From NCBI GenBank assembly GCA_004378665.1, contig SOIA01000344.1:1-5941 (forward strand): DNA of 5,941 bases, in the 5' to 3' direction. Numbering within the stretch: the stretch's first letter is position 1; the number at the start of each line of letters is the position of its first letter. The notes beneath the pieces are model-generated. The model had not been told where the DNA came from. It was given only the letters and a program-made list of their open reading frames with translations, and ran no database searches. The position numbers and the translations under genes were made by a program. This document shows, piece after piece, positions 1-5,921 of this stretch. Origin of the DNA: Candidatus Aminicenantota bacterium (GTDB lineage Bacteria > Acidobacteriota > Aminicenantia > Aminicenantales > Aminicenantaceae).

Positions 1-7
1 GAAGCGG

Positions 8-322
8 CTATTCAACGATAACGCCCGTGCCGAAGGCCAATATCTCAGCGGCACTCTGCATGATCATCGAGGTCGTTAAACGAATATTGATGATGGCGTT
101 CGCGCCCAACTGTTCTGCCTCTTCGACCATCCGGTCAAGGGCCTGCTCCCGGGACTCGGCCATCATCTTTGTGTAATCCGTGATCTCTCCTCCGACGATA
201 CCCTTAAGACCAGCCTTGATATCACGTCCGATGTGCCGGGCACGGATCGTGTTTCCGCGCACAAGACCCAGCATCTTCTTAATCTCTTTTCCTTGAACAA
301 AATCAGTTGTCACTAAAATCAT
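8..322 (-). CDS. YbjQ/UPF0145 (DUF74) family protein
   Basis: This 104-residue cytosolic protein belongs to the YbjQ/UPF0145 family, often labelled 'heavy-metal-binding domain' although its biochemical role is not established. It matches the family along its whole length (E. coli YbjQ is about 107 residues). It has the N-terminal strand MILVTTD, GLVRGNTIRA at 18-28, the GRD turn at 32-34, IVGGE at 42-46, then a long helix ending in EEAEQLGANAIINIR (67-81) and a final beta strand. No signal peptide, membrane segment or Cys/His metal cluster is visible. The ATG overlaps the stop of the upstream anti-sigma gene as ATGA. It is preceded by a near-perfect AAGGAGGT (329-336) with a 6-base spacer, so it is both coupled and strongly initiated in its own right. 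The stop codon is TAG at 8-10. It is the third gene of the sigma/anti-sigma unit, which suggests it is a regulated target or accessory of that unit; this is inference. Confidence 0.9.
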   Translation of the reverse strand: MILVTTDFVQGKEIKKMLGLVRGNTIRARHIGRDIKAGLKGIVGGEITDYTKMMAESREQALDRMVEEAEQLGANAIINIRLTTSMIMQSAAEILAFGTGVIVE

Positions 323-765
323 TTCTCGACCTCCTTATATCTCTCTCTTTTGCGGACAAAAAGCTGCTCCCGGACCAAGGAAACCAGCAGCACCACCACT
401 CCTCCCAAAACGCTCAGGATCGCGATCTTGAAAAGAAGCGGGATGTCAGGGGCCTGAATCAGCCCTTCCACCAATTTGTAGCCACCAAAAAAAAGAAGGA
501 TTATGGTTCCGATGGAGAACAAAATCCATCCGATCCTCCTCTCCAGGCGATTGTAGACCGAACTCCAATACATCTTCCATGCCTCCTTTGGGGGTTCTTT
601 TAATTGCATTTTACTCATCACCTCCTCAAACTTCCCCATTTCTTCAAATTCTTTCCTGCATTCCGGACACTCCCTGAGATGTTCCTCCACCTGCTTCCTC
701 TCTTCCTCGTTCAGCTCACCATCATGGTAGGGGGAAATGAGTTCTTTTATCTTATTATGGTCCAT
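319..765 (-). CDS. Zinc-finger (zf-HC2/ZAS) anti-sigma factor, two-TM membrane protein
   Basis: This is the probable cognate anti-sigma factor of the ECF sigma gene directly upstream. With the ATG at 765 it has 148 residues. The N-terminal cytosolic ZAS-type domain begins ELISPYHDGELNEEER and carries H14 and H29-x3-C33-x2-C36 (HLRECPEC), the classical anti-sigma zinc motif. A helical linker follows (about 40-78), with GWILFSIGTIILLFFGGYKL marking TM1 at about 79-101. TM2 lies at about 110-131, followed by a basic C-terminal tail (VRKRERYK). The two helices are joined by only about 8 residues, so both ends should be cytosolic and no periplasmic sensor domain exists. An in-frame GTG at 786 overlaps the sigma stop (GTGA) and would add 7 residues. 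I prefer ATG 765 because AAGGA sits 7 bases upstream of it, whereas the GTG has no clear site. The stop is TGA at 319-321. Confidence 0.88.
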   Translation of the reverse strand: MDHNKIKELISPYHDGELNEEERKQVEEHLRECPECRKEFEEMGKFEEVMSKMQLKEPPKEAWKMYWSSVYNRLERRIGWILFSIGTIILLFFGGYKLVEGLIQAPDIPLLFKIAILSVLGGVVVLLVSLVREQLFVRKRERYKEVEK

Positions 766-772
766 AACAGAT

Positions 773-777
773 TCCTT
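773..777 (-). promoter_or_regulatory. Shine-Dalgarno site deciding the anti-sigma start
   Basis: AAGGA (extended AGAAGGA, 773-779) lies 7 bases upstream of ATG 765 and straddles the end of the sigma gene region. It favours ATG 765 over the overlapping GTG at 786, whose upstream sequence (TTCAGAGAA) is a poor match. Confidence 0.6.
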
Positions 778-782
778 CTGAT

Positions 783-1385
783 TCACTTCTCTGAACTCAA
801 GAATTTTTTTATCATTTCTTTCAGCCTTTTCTTTGCATAGTAAAGGGAGGACATGACCGTCCCGATGGGTTTCCCCGTGACCTCTGCAATTTCCTGGTAG
901 GATAACTGTTGAAAATAGCGCAGGATGATCACTTCTCTCTGTTCCACGGGAAGGCGTTCAATCCCTTTCCAGAGGACTTCCTTCATCTCTCTATCCTCAT
1001 GCTCATCCTTGAGAACTCGATCCTCCTCGAGAGGAACTTCCTGGATGCGGCTCCTGCGTTTGAGATGATCGAGACACAGGTTTTTCAAAAGCTTGTAGAA
1101 CCAGGGGAAAAAAGGTCTTTCTGAGTCGAAACTTCTTATTCTTCGGAAGGCTTTGATGAAGGATTCCTGGGAAATATCCATGGCATCCTGCGCGTTCCGG
1201 ACAAAACCCAGAGCAATGTAGTAGGCCCTCTGCATGTAGCTTTCGACGATCAGCCGGTAAGCGCCTCTATCTCCCCTTTTGACTAAGAGGATGACTTCTT
1301 TTTCGGAAAGGGTCTTCTCGTTCGCCATCACGACCCTATCCTTGCGAAGATAGTATTCCCTCTGGAGTGCGGCTTCCTCTGACAT
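783..1385 (-). CDS. ECF (RpoE-like, sigma70 family) RNA polymerase sigma factor
   Basis: This group 4 (ECF) sigma factor directs RNA polymerase to a stress or envelope-type regulon. It has 200 residues from ATG 1385. Region 2 spans about 38-110 and includes VRNAQDAMDISQESFIKAFRRI (the D-x-x-Q-E-x-F signature) and the PFFPWFYKLLKNLCLDHLKRR segment typical of regions 2.3-2.4. A charged linker follows at about 111-135. Region 4 spans about 136-192 with RLPVEQREVIILRYFQQLSYQEIAEVTGKPIGTVMSSLYYAKKRLKE, a clear helix-turn-helix at about 160-185. There is no C-terminal extension. The start is uncertain. ATG 1385 has a modest AAGAGAG 8 bases upstream. ATG 1328 (reading MANEKTLSEKE) has AAGGA 10 bases upstream and gives a 181-residue protein whose N terminus looks more typical for the family. 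The stop TGA (783-785) lies 17 bases before the anti-sigma ATG, so the pair is co-transcribed. The signal it answers cannot be read from sequence. Confidence 0.93.
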   Translation of the reverse strand: MSEEAALQREYYLRKDRVVMANEKTLSEKEVILLVKRGDRGAYRLIVESYMQRAYYIALGFVRNAQDAMDISQESFIKAFRRIRSFDSERPFFPWFYKLLKNLCLDHLKRRSRIQEVPLEEDRVLKDEHEDREMKEVLWKGIERLPVEQREVIILRYFQQLSYQEIAEVTGKPIGTVMSSLYYAKKRLKEMIKKFLSSEK

Positions 1386-1399
1386 CTTTTTTTCTCTCT

Positions 1400-1424
1400 T
1401 GTGAGTACTACGATACTTATTTCC
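1400..1424 (-). promoter_or_regulatory. Possible ECF-type autoregulatory promoter before the sigma gene
   Basis: Reading the minus strand, a GGAA element (1424-1421) is followed by 16 bases and then TCACA (1404-1400). GGAA at -35 is common for ECF promoters, but the -10 half is a poor match. It falls in the only non-coding gap between rlmB and the sigma gene. If real, transcription would begin almost at ATG 1385, which would favour translation from ATG 1328. Confidence 0.2.
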
Positions 1425-1427
1425 ATT

Positions 1428-2156
1428 TTATTCAATCTTTTTTGATTTTCTCTGCCGGACAACCTCGAAAAGGAATACTGCGGCAGCCGCTGAAACGTTC
1501 AGAGATGTTATCCTCCCGAGGAGAGGAATGGAGAGGATCTTATCACATTTTTTCCTGATAAGGGGACGCAATCCCTTCCCTTCAGATCCCAGGACCAATC
1601 CTACAGGAACGCTGTAGTCGAATTCACACCAGTGTTCATCTTGACCGCTTTCAGCGCCCACCAGCCAAAGGCCTCGATCCTTCAGATCATCCATCGTCCG
1701 GGCAAGGTTTTTCACTCTGGCCACCCGGATATATTCCAGCGCTCCTGCCGAGACAGAGGACACGGCCTCAGTTAACCCCGCAGACCTTCTTTCAGGAAGG
1801 ATGACACCATCCACTCCTGCCCCCTCAGCCGTGCGGATAATCGCTCCGAGATTCTGAGGGTCCTCAATCCCGTCCAGCAAAATAAGGAGGGGAACATCTG
1901 AGGAAGACAGGATCTCGTCAACGTTAGAGAATTCCTTCGGAGAAACCAGTGCAGCCACGCCTTGATGGCCCCGGTCGAACCTGTCAATTCTTTCTCTGGG
2001 CACGAAATGAACCGGGACATGCCCGGCCTTGGCCAGTTTCAAGATCTCTGCAATCTTTTTATTTTTTAAGTCTCTCTGAATGAATATCTTATTCACGCGG
2101 GAAGGGGACGATTTGAGGGCTTCGATAAGGGAATTCAGACGGCTTATTTTTCTCAA
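1428..2156 (-). CDS. rlmB: 23S rRNA (guanosine-2'-O-)-methyltransferase RlmB, SpoU/TrmH family
   Basis: This 242-residue SAM-dependent SPOUT methyltransferase most likely 2'-O-methylates G2251 of 23S rRNA (E. coli numbering). The N-terminal substrate-binding domain (about 4-72) aligns without gaps to the family start: ISRLNSLIEAL stands where RlmB usually has IYGxNPVLEAL, and HQGVAALV is at 64-71. The catalytic SPOUT domain has motif 1 LDGIEDPQNLGAIIRTAEGAG (94-114, with N102 and R108), RSAGLTEAVSSVSAGALEYI (124-143), motif 2 LVLGSEGKGL (187-196) and motif 3 SIPLLGRITSLNVSAAAAV (209-227), the knotted SAM site. The frame is closed by TAG two codons upstream (2160-2162) and the first usable codon is TTG at 2156. 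No ATG occurs until about residue 155, so TTG is the only start keeping the full domain. It has no evident Shine-Dalgarno and begins 27 bases after the glnS stop, so coupling to glnS is likely. A tRNA-methylating paralogue is less likely given the N-terminal domain. Confidence 0.9.
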   Translation of the reverse strand: MRKISRLNSLIEALKSSPSRVNKIFIQRDLKNKKIAEILKLAKAGHVPVHFVPRERIDRFDRGHQGVAALVSPKEFSNVDEILSSSDVPLLILLDGIEDPQNLGAIIRTAEGAGVDGVILPERRSAGLTEAVSSVSAGALEYIRVARVKNLARTMDDLKDRGLWLVGAESGQDEHWCEFDYSVPVGLVLGSEGKGLRPLIRKKCDKILSIPLLGRITSLNVSAAAAVFLFEVVRQRKSKKIE

Positions 2157-2183
2157 TTTCTATAATCTACGGCACCTGGGTTA

Positions 2184-3932
2184 TCATTTTTCGGACTCCT
2201 GAAGTGCTTTTTCAATTTTTGCCCAGGTGTCACGCAGGGTTGCCGTTCGGTTGAACACCAGCGCGTCAGGGGTTGAATCCACTGTATCCACACAAAAATA
2301 CCCCTGCCTCATAAATTGAAACCGTGATCCCGGCTCGGCATCCTTCAGGCTCGGCTCCGCCTGGCAGGATGCGAGGGTTTCCAGTGATCTTGGATTCAGG
2401 TTGGACTTGAAATCCATCCCTTCCTTGACATCATCCGGGTCTTCCTTAGTGAAGAGATGGTCATACAGACGAGCTTCGACAGGGAAAGAATGGGCTGCCG
2501 AAACCCAGTGCAGCGTGCCTCTCACCTTGCGATCATCCTTTGTCCAGCCCCCCCGGCTCTCCGGGTCATAGGCGCAGTGAAGTTCCACGACTTCACCGGT
2601 TTTCTCGTCCTTGACGACATCTGTACAGGTCACATAATAGGCATGCTTCAGCCGCACCTCCCGGCCGGGGGCCAGCCGGAACCATTTTTTCGGCGGGTCC
2701 TCGCGAAAATCATCTTTTTCGATGTACAGGACTCGAGAGAACGGGACCTTCCGCGTTCCCATCGAGGAATCCTCGGGATTGTTCACAGCATCCAGTTCCT
2801 CCACCTGGTCCTCCGGGTAGTTATCGATGACCAGCCGGAGAGGGCGAAGCACCACCATCACCCGCGGCGCACGTTTGTTCAAGTCCTCACGGAGGCAGTG
2901 TTCGAGCAGCGCAATATCCACGGTGCTTTCCCTCTTGGCCACTCCGATCCGCTCGCAAAAGTCACGGATGGACTCTGGAGTGTACCCTCGCCTCCGCAGG
3001 CCCGATATGGTTGGCATCCGCGGGTCATCCCATCCGCCCACATGGCCTTCCTGCACCAATCCCAGGAGTTTTCGCTTGCTCATTATGGTGTAGGAAAGGT
3101 TGAGCCGGGCAAACTCGATCTGCTGGGAGTGAAAGATTCCCAGTTGATCGATAAACCAATCATACAGCGGGCGGTGGTCCTCAAACTCCAGGGTGCATAT
3201 CGAGTGGGTGATGCCCTCGATAGAATCCGACTGGCCATGGGCCCAATCGTAAGTCGCATAAACACACCATTTGTCCCCGGTTCTGTGATGAGAGGCCCTT
3301 AGAATCCGGTACATGACCGGATCCCGCATGTTCAAATTCGGTGACGCCATATCGACTTTAGCCCGGAGAGTACGGGAACCGTCCGGAAATTCTCCTTGAC
3401 GCATCCTTTCGAACATGTCCAGGTTTTCCTCGACCGATCGTTCACGGTAAGGGCTGTTTTGGCCGGGCTGAGTCAAGGTTCCTCTGTATTCTCTAATCTC
3501 ATCAGCACTCAGGTCACACACATACGCCTTGCTCTTCTTGATGAGCTGCACCGCGTACTCGTAAAGCTTCTCGAAGTAATCGGAAGCGTAAAAAAGCCTG
3601 TCCTCCCAGTCGAATCCCAGCCACCGGACATCCTCCATGATCGAATCCACGTACTCCACATCTTCCTTGCTGGGATTGGTATCATCGAACCTCAGGTTGT
3701 AGAGGCCTCCGTATTCTGCAGCCAGGCCAAAATTCAGGCAGATGGACTTGGCGTGCCCGATGTGCAGATAGCCGTTCGGTTCAGGCGGGAAGCGAGTGTG
3801 AACACGGCCTTCGTTCTTCCCCTCCTTCAAGTCTCCCTCGATGATTTCCCGTATAAAATTGGGTGGGGGAGTCACCGTGGCAGCGCTCTCTGCTGGAGTT
3901 TTCTCTTTTTCTTCTTTCTTCTCGTCTTTCAT
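2184..3932 (-). CDS. glnS: Glutaminyl-tRNA synthetase (GlnRS)
   Basis: This class I synthetase charges tRNA(Gln) with glutamine using ATP in the cytosol. It has 582 residues; E. coli GlnS has about 554. The class I signatures are intact: [16 protein letters not shown] with HIGH at 57-60 (bases 3753-3764), [10 protein letters not shown] at 81-90, and the KMSKS loop as MSKRK at 284-288 (3069-3083). The family-specific blocks [41 protein letters not shown] and [22 protein letters not shown] are present. The C-terminal two-barrel anticodon-binding domain is complete, with [36 protein letters not shown] and the terminal [19 protein letters not shown] 3932 has AGGGAG (3940-3945) 7 bases upstream. 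The first 17 or so residues are a Lys/Glu-rich extension absent from E. coli GlnS and probably disordered. It lies 19 bases after gltX, from which its family descended. Its presence implies Gln-tRNA is made directly and not only by transamidation. Confidence 0.97.
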   Translation of the reverse strand: MKDEKKEEKEKTPAESAATVTPPPNFIREIIEGDLKEGKNEGRVHTRFPPEPNGYLHIGHAKSICLNFGLAAEYGGLYNLRFDDTNPSKEDVEYVDSIMEDVRWLGFDWEDRLFYASDYFEKLYEYAVQLIKKSKAYVCDLSADEIREYRGTLTQPGQNSPYRERSVEENLDMFERMRQGEFPDGSRTLRAKVDMASPNLNMRDPVMYRILRASHHRTGDKWCVYATYDWAHGQSDSIEGITHSICTLEFEDHRPLYDWFIDQLGIFHSQQIEFARLNLSYTIMSKRKLLGLVQEGHVGGWDDPRMPTISGLRRRGYTPESIRDFCERIGVAKRESTVDIALLEHCLREDLNKRAPRVMVVLRPLRLVIDNYPEDQVEELDAVNNPEDSSMGTRKVPFSRVLYIEKDDFREDPPKKWFRLAPGREVRLKHAYYVTCTDVVKDEKTGEVVELHCAYDPESRGGWTKDDRKVRGTLHWVSAAHSFPVEARLYDHLFTKEDPDDVKEGMDFKSNLNPRSLETLASCQAEPSLKDAEPGSRFQFMRQGYFCVDTVDSTPDALVFNRTATLRDTWAKIEKALQESEK

Positions 3933-3951
3933 GCGATCTCTCCCTGGGTGG

Positions 3952-5445
3952 TTATGTTCTATCTATAAATTTCAACATTTCAGACACTCGCTGCGCACAG
4001 TTCAGCACGGAGGTCGGGAAGCCCAGTTTGGCTCCCTCTTCGACCAGCGGAATAAATTTATCCAGGTCAAGCCCTGAGCCTTTCGCCGTAAGCACAATAC
4101 GGAGTGGATGGTAAAGGTCCTTTCCCTTACAGCTTGTCTCTTCCCGGATCTCCTGGGTAATAGCAGCGAATTTATCATAGCCAAACTCTCTGACCCGAGA
4201 TATTTTCTCCGCGAAAAGCCTAATCACCTTGACAGCGCATTCCGTCTTTAACTCTTTTTTGACATCCTTCTCCATTCCCGAAGGGGAAAACTCGAATAAC
4301 ACCGCGGCTTCCTGTGGGAAGTCGGAAAAACGGTCGACGCGCTCTGCCAGCTCTTCAACCATCCTCTCCAGCCATCTCCATTGGGTCTCAGACATTTTTT
4401 CGGGCAGGAATTTGGCCTCTCGCATATAGGGATAAGCGAGTTCTGTTTTCTGTCGTAAAGCGAGCTTTTTAATATGCTGGCGATTGATCCAGCTGAGTTT
4501 ATCGTAGTCAAAAATGGCTGCTGATCGGCTGACCTTTTTCAAGTCAAAAAGTCTCACCAGCTCGTCTTTAGTCAGCACCTCCTGCCCATCAGGAGGGGCC
4601 CATCCCAGCAGGGACAGGGTATTGAACAGGGCCGAAGGAAGGACACCATCCTTTTCAAACTGATCGACGGCTGTGGCTCCGTGTCTTTTGCTCAAACGTG
4701 TGTTGTCTTTGCCCATGACCATGGACAGATGAGCGAACCGGGGAGGAGGGAAAGACAGAGCCTCGTAGACGAGGAGCTGGCGAGGGGTGTTCGAGATGTG
4801 GTCCTCCCCCCGAATAACATGGGTAATCTTCATCAACGAGTCATCCACGACAACTGCATAATTGTAGGCCGGGAGTCCGTTGGAACGGACAATCACCGGA
4901 TCCCCGACCAAATTCAGGTCAAAGCGAAGAGTCCCTCTCACTATATCGTCATAGCTGATCGTCCCTTTCCCAGGTGTCCGGAGCCTGATTGCCGCCTGAT
5001 CACCTGAATTTATTTTCCGACGGGCCTCTTCCAACGATATGGACCGGCATTTTCCACCGTAAACCGGCATCTTCCCCGAAGCAATAGCTTTCTTCCTTTC
5101 CTTCTCAATCTCCTCGGGAAGACAAAAGCAGTGATACGCTTTACCCTCTTTCAACAGCTTCTGGGTGTGCCTCTCGTAGAAATCAAGCCTTTGGGACTGC
5201 CGGTAGGGACCGAAATTCCCTCCTGTATCAGGACCCTCATCCCAGTCCAGCCCCAGCCACCGGAGATCGTCTATCAGGCTCTTCTCGTACTCTGCCGCAG
5301 ACCTCTCGACATCGGTATCTTCGATCCTGAGCACGAATACACCTTCTTTCTGGCGGGCAAAAAGCCAGTTGAACAGAGCGGTCCTCACGTTTCCAACATG
5401 GAGAAGTCCAGTCGGGCTGGGAGCGAACCGAACTCGAACTGTCAT
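3952..5445 (-). CDS. gltX: Glutamyl-tRNA synthetase (GluRS)
   Basis: This class I synthetase forms Glu-tRNA(Glu) for translation and tetrapyrrole synthesis. It has 497 residues, the normal bacterial length. [26 protein letters not shown] contains the HIGH-type motif LHVGN at 15-19 (5389-5403). RIEDTD is at 40-45, the tRNA-binding [11 protein letters not shown] at 213-223, and the KMSKS-type motif LSKRH at 251-255 (4681-4695). The alpha-helical anticodon-binding domain covers about 320-497, with the [10 protein letters not shown] and [13 protein letters not shown] blocks. The zinc-binding insert keeps C106-F-C108 and C133 with the same spacing as the E. coli C98/C100/C125 ligands, but the fourth ligand position (His127 in E. 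coli) is Ser135. The start is supported by TGGAGG (5455-5460) 9 bases upstream of ATG 5445. It is the first gene of the minus-strand run and has its own promoter. The neighbouring glnS suggests a discriminating GluRS, but I cannot test that from sequence. Confidence 0.97.
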   Translation of the reverse strand: MTVRVRFAPSPTGLLHVGNVRTALFNWLFARQKEGVFVLRIEDTDVERSAAEYEKSLIDDLRWLGLDWDEGPDTGGNFGPYRQSQRLDFYERHTQKLLKEGKAYHCFCLPEEIEKERKKAIASGKMPVYGGKCRSISLEEARRKINSGDQAAIRLRTPGKGTISYDDIVRGTLRFDLNLVGDPVIVRSNGLPAYNYAVVVDDSLMKITHVIRGEDHISNTPRQLLVYEALSFPPPRFAHLSMVMGKDNTRLSKRHGATAVDQFEKDGVLPSALFNTLSLLGWAPPDGQEVLTKDELVRLFDLKKVSRSAAIFDYDKLSWINRQHIKKLALRQKTELAYPYMREAKFLPEKMSETQWRWLERMVEELAERVDRFSDFPQEAAVLFEFSPSGMEKDVKKELKTECAVKVIRLFAEKISRVREFGYDKFAAITQEIREETSCKGKDLYHPLRIVLTAKGSGLDLDKFIPLVEEGAKLGFPTSVLNCAQRVSEMLKFIDRT

Positions 5446-5479
5446 GGGATCAGGCCTCCATTTTCGATTTTATTTTATG

Positions 5480-5508
5480 AGAATACCGTTAAACTCAGCT
5501 CGAGTCAA
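5480..5508 (-). promoter_or_regulatory. Sigma70-type promoter of the gltX-glnS-rlmB run
   Basis: On the minus strand, TTGACT (5508-5503) is followed by a 17-base spacer and TATTCT (5485-5480), each five or four of six bases from consensus at ideal spacing. Transcription should start near 5473, giving a leader of about 28 bases before ATG 5445. That leaves no room for a T-box, leader peptide or attenuator. This is the best promoter match in the window. Confidence 0.72.
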
Positions 5509-5511
5509 TAA

Positions 5512-5527
5512 CATTGGGGTCCCAATG
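5512..5527. repeat. 16-bp dyad in the divergent promoter region (candidate operator)
   Basis: CATTGGG-GT-CCCAATG is a perfect 7-bp inverted repeat with a 2-base centre. It lies 3 bases upstream of the gltX -35 box and about 30 bases upstream of the putative -10 of the plus-strand gene. A second, overlapping 8-bp palindrome TGCATGCA sits at 5526-5533. The symmetry and placement fit a dimeric regulator's site between two divergent promoters, but no regulator is encoded nearby and no known motif is recognised. Confidence 0.4.
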
Positions 5528-5556
5528 CATGCAACTTTTTCCCTGCATGTTGCGTA

Positions 5557-5562
5557 TATACT
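5557..5562 (+). promoter_or_regulatory. Candidate -10 box for the small divergent gene
   Basis: TATACT (5557-5562) is five of six bases from the TATAAT consensus and would place the start of transcription near 5569, about 27 bases before ATG 5596. No TTGACA-like -35 lies at 16-18 bases upstream, so the promoter may be weak or need an activator. Confidence 0.4.
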
Positions 5563-5595
5563 ATGTGATATCAAAACAGAAGAAAGGAGTTCAAG

Positions 5596-5781
5596 ATGAG
5601 ATTCAGAACAAAAGTTGCGATTTTCTTGGTGGCTGTCCTTCTCACTCTTGTCGGATTCAACCTGATGGCAACACCTCCTGCGCTTGACCTGTTGAAAGGC
5701 GGAAAGGCCGCAGGGAACGAAGTTGTCGCTGATAGTCTGGCAAATGCGGAAACAGCCCCTCATTATTCCACGTCTTTATAA
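5596..5781 (+). CDS. Small exported or membrane-anchored protein, unrecognised
   Basis: This 61-residue protein matches no family I recognise. It opens with a basic MRFRTK, then a hydrophobic stretch VAIFLVAVLLTLVGFNLMA at 7-25 that fits a signal peptide or single membrane anchor. A short polar remainder follows (about 26-61), including GGKAAGNEVVADSLANAETAP. A signal-peptidase cut after A25 (L-M-A) is possible but not strong, and there is no lipobox cysteine. The mature part would be only about 36 residues, with no Cys and low complexity in Ala, Gly and Asn. ATG 5596 has an excellent AAGGAG (5584-5589) 6 bases upstream, which is the main reason to believe the gene. It diverges from gltX across 150 bases and is followed 11 bases later by another possible ATG with a ribosome-binding site. 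Function is unknown. Confidence 0.65.
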   Translation: MRFRTKVAIFLVAVLLTLVGFNLMATPPALDLLKGGKAAGNEVVADSLANAETAPHYSTSL

Positions 5782-5792
5782 GGAAAGGTCTA

Positions 5793-5921
5793 ATGAGAAA
5801 AATCTTGATGATCCAAATCATCAAAACATGGAACTGGTTGATCCTCGATTTTGAGAGATTCTTCCTCTCCATCTCCACGGGCGGATTACGCCTTCAGGCT
5901 CAACCGATTCCTGTCCTTTAA
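5793..5921 (+). CDS. Possible 42-residue small protein, or 5' part of a shifted gene
   Basis: An ATG at 5793 lies 11 bases after the preceding stop. It has AGGAAAGG ending 4 bases upstream and opens a frame reading MRKILMIQIIKTWNWLILDFERFFLSISTGG and then 11 more residues to TAA (5919-5921). The first half is hydrophobic and aromatic and could form an amphipathic or membrane-associated helix. No family is recognised. The adjacent frame is open from 5842 to the window end and reads ADYAFRLNRFLSFKRLQNLL near the edge. The real gene might therefore continue beyond the window through a frameshift, or the short ORF may be chance. It is probably co-transcribed with the 61-residue gene if real. Confidence 0.35.
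   Translation: MRKILMIQIIKTWNWLILDFERFFLSISTGGLRLQAQPIPVL
5805..5824. repeat. 8-bp inverted repeat with 4-base loop
   Basis: TTGATGAT-CCAA-ATCATCAA is a perfect 8-bp stem with a 4-base loop, 24 bases downstream of the 61-residue gene's stop. It is AT-rich and lacks a following T-run on the plus strand. On the minus strand it is followed within a few bases by TTTTT (about 5799-5803), so at best it is a weak minus-strand terminator. It may also be an operator, or chance within the small ORF. Confidence 0.3.

Noticed and set aside
307..840. Two plus-strand open frames (98 and 78 codons) opposite the anti-sigma gene
   Set aside because: The minus strand encodes a complete zinc-finger anti-sigma factor in operon context; the plus-strand frames have no domain or start signals. 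Their hydrophobic look is an antisense effect.
2157..2183. Terminator between glnS and rlmB
   Set aside because: The 27-base gap contains no stable stem or T-run in the minus-strand direction; read-through is expected.
2763..2775. Small inverted repeat CGAGGA-A-TCCTCG inside glnS
   Set aside because: It is short, fully within conserved coding sequence and of a size expected by chance; no T-run follows.
2457..3302. 281-codon open frame on the plus strand opposite glnS
   Set aside because: It lies wholly antisense to a GlnRS with every family motif intact, has no plausible ribosome-binding site or recognisable domain, and its composition mirrors the codon pattern of the other strand.
3396..3968. 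190-codon plus-strand open frame over the start of glnS and end of gltX
   Set aside because: It is antisense to two conserved synthetase genes and shows no domain; treated as a shadow.
5446..5473. T-box, leader peptide or attenuator before gltX
   Set aside because: The predicted leader is about 28 bases, too short for any of these, and no terminator-like hairpin is present.
5470..5763. 97-codon minus-strand open frame across the divergent region
   Set aside because: It overlaps the gltX promoter and the plus-strand gene with a near-ideal ribosome-binding site, and its product is not family-like.
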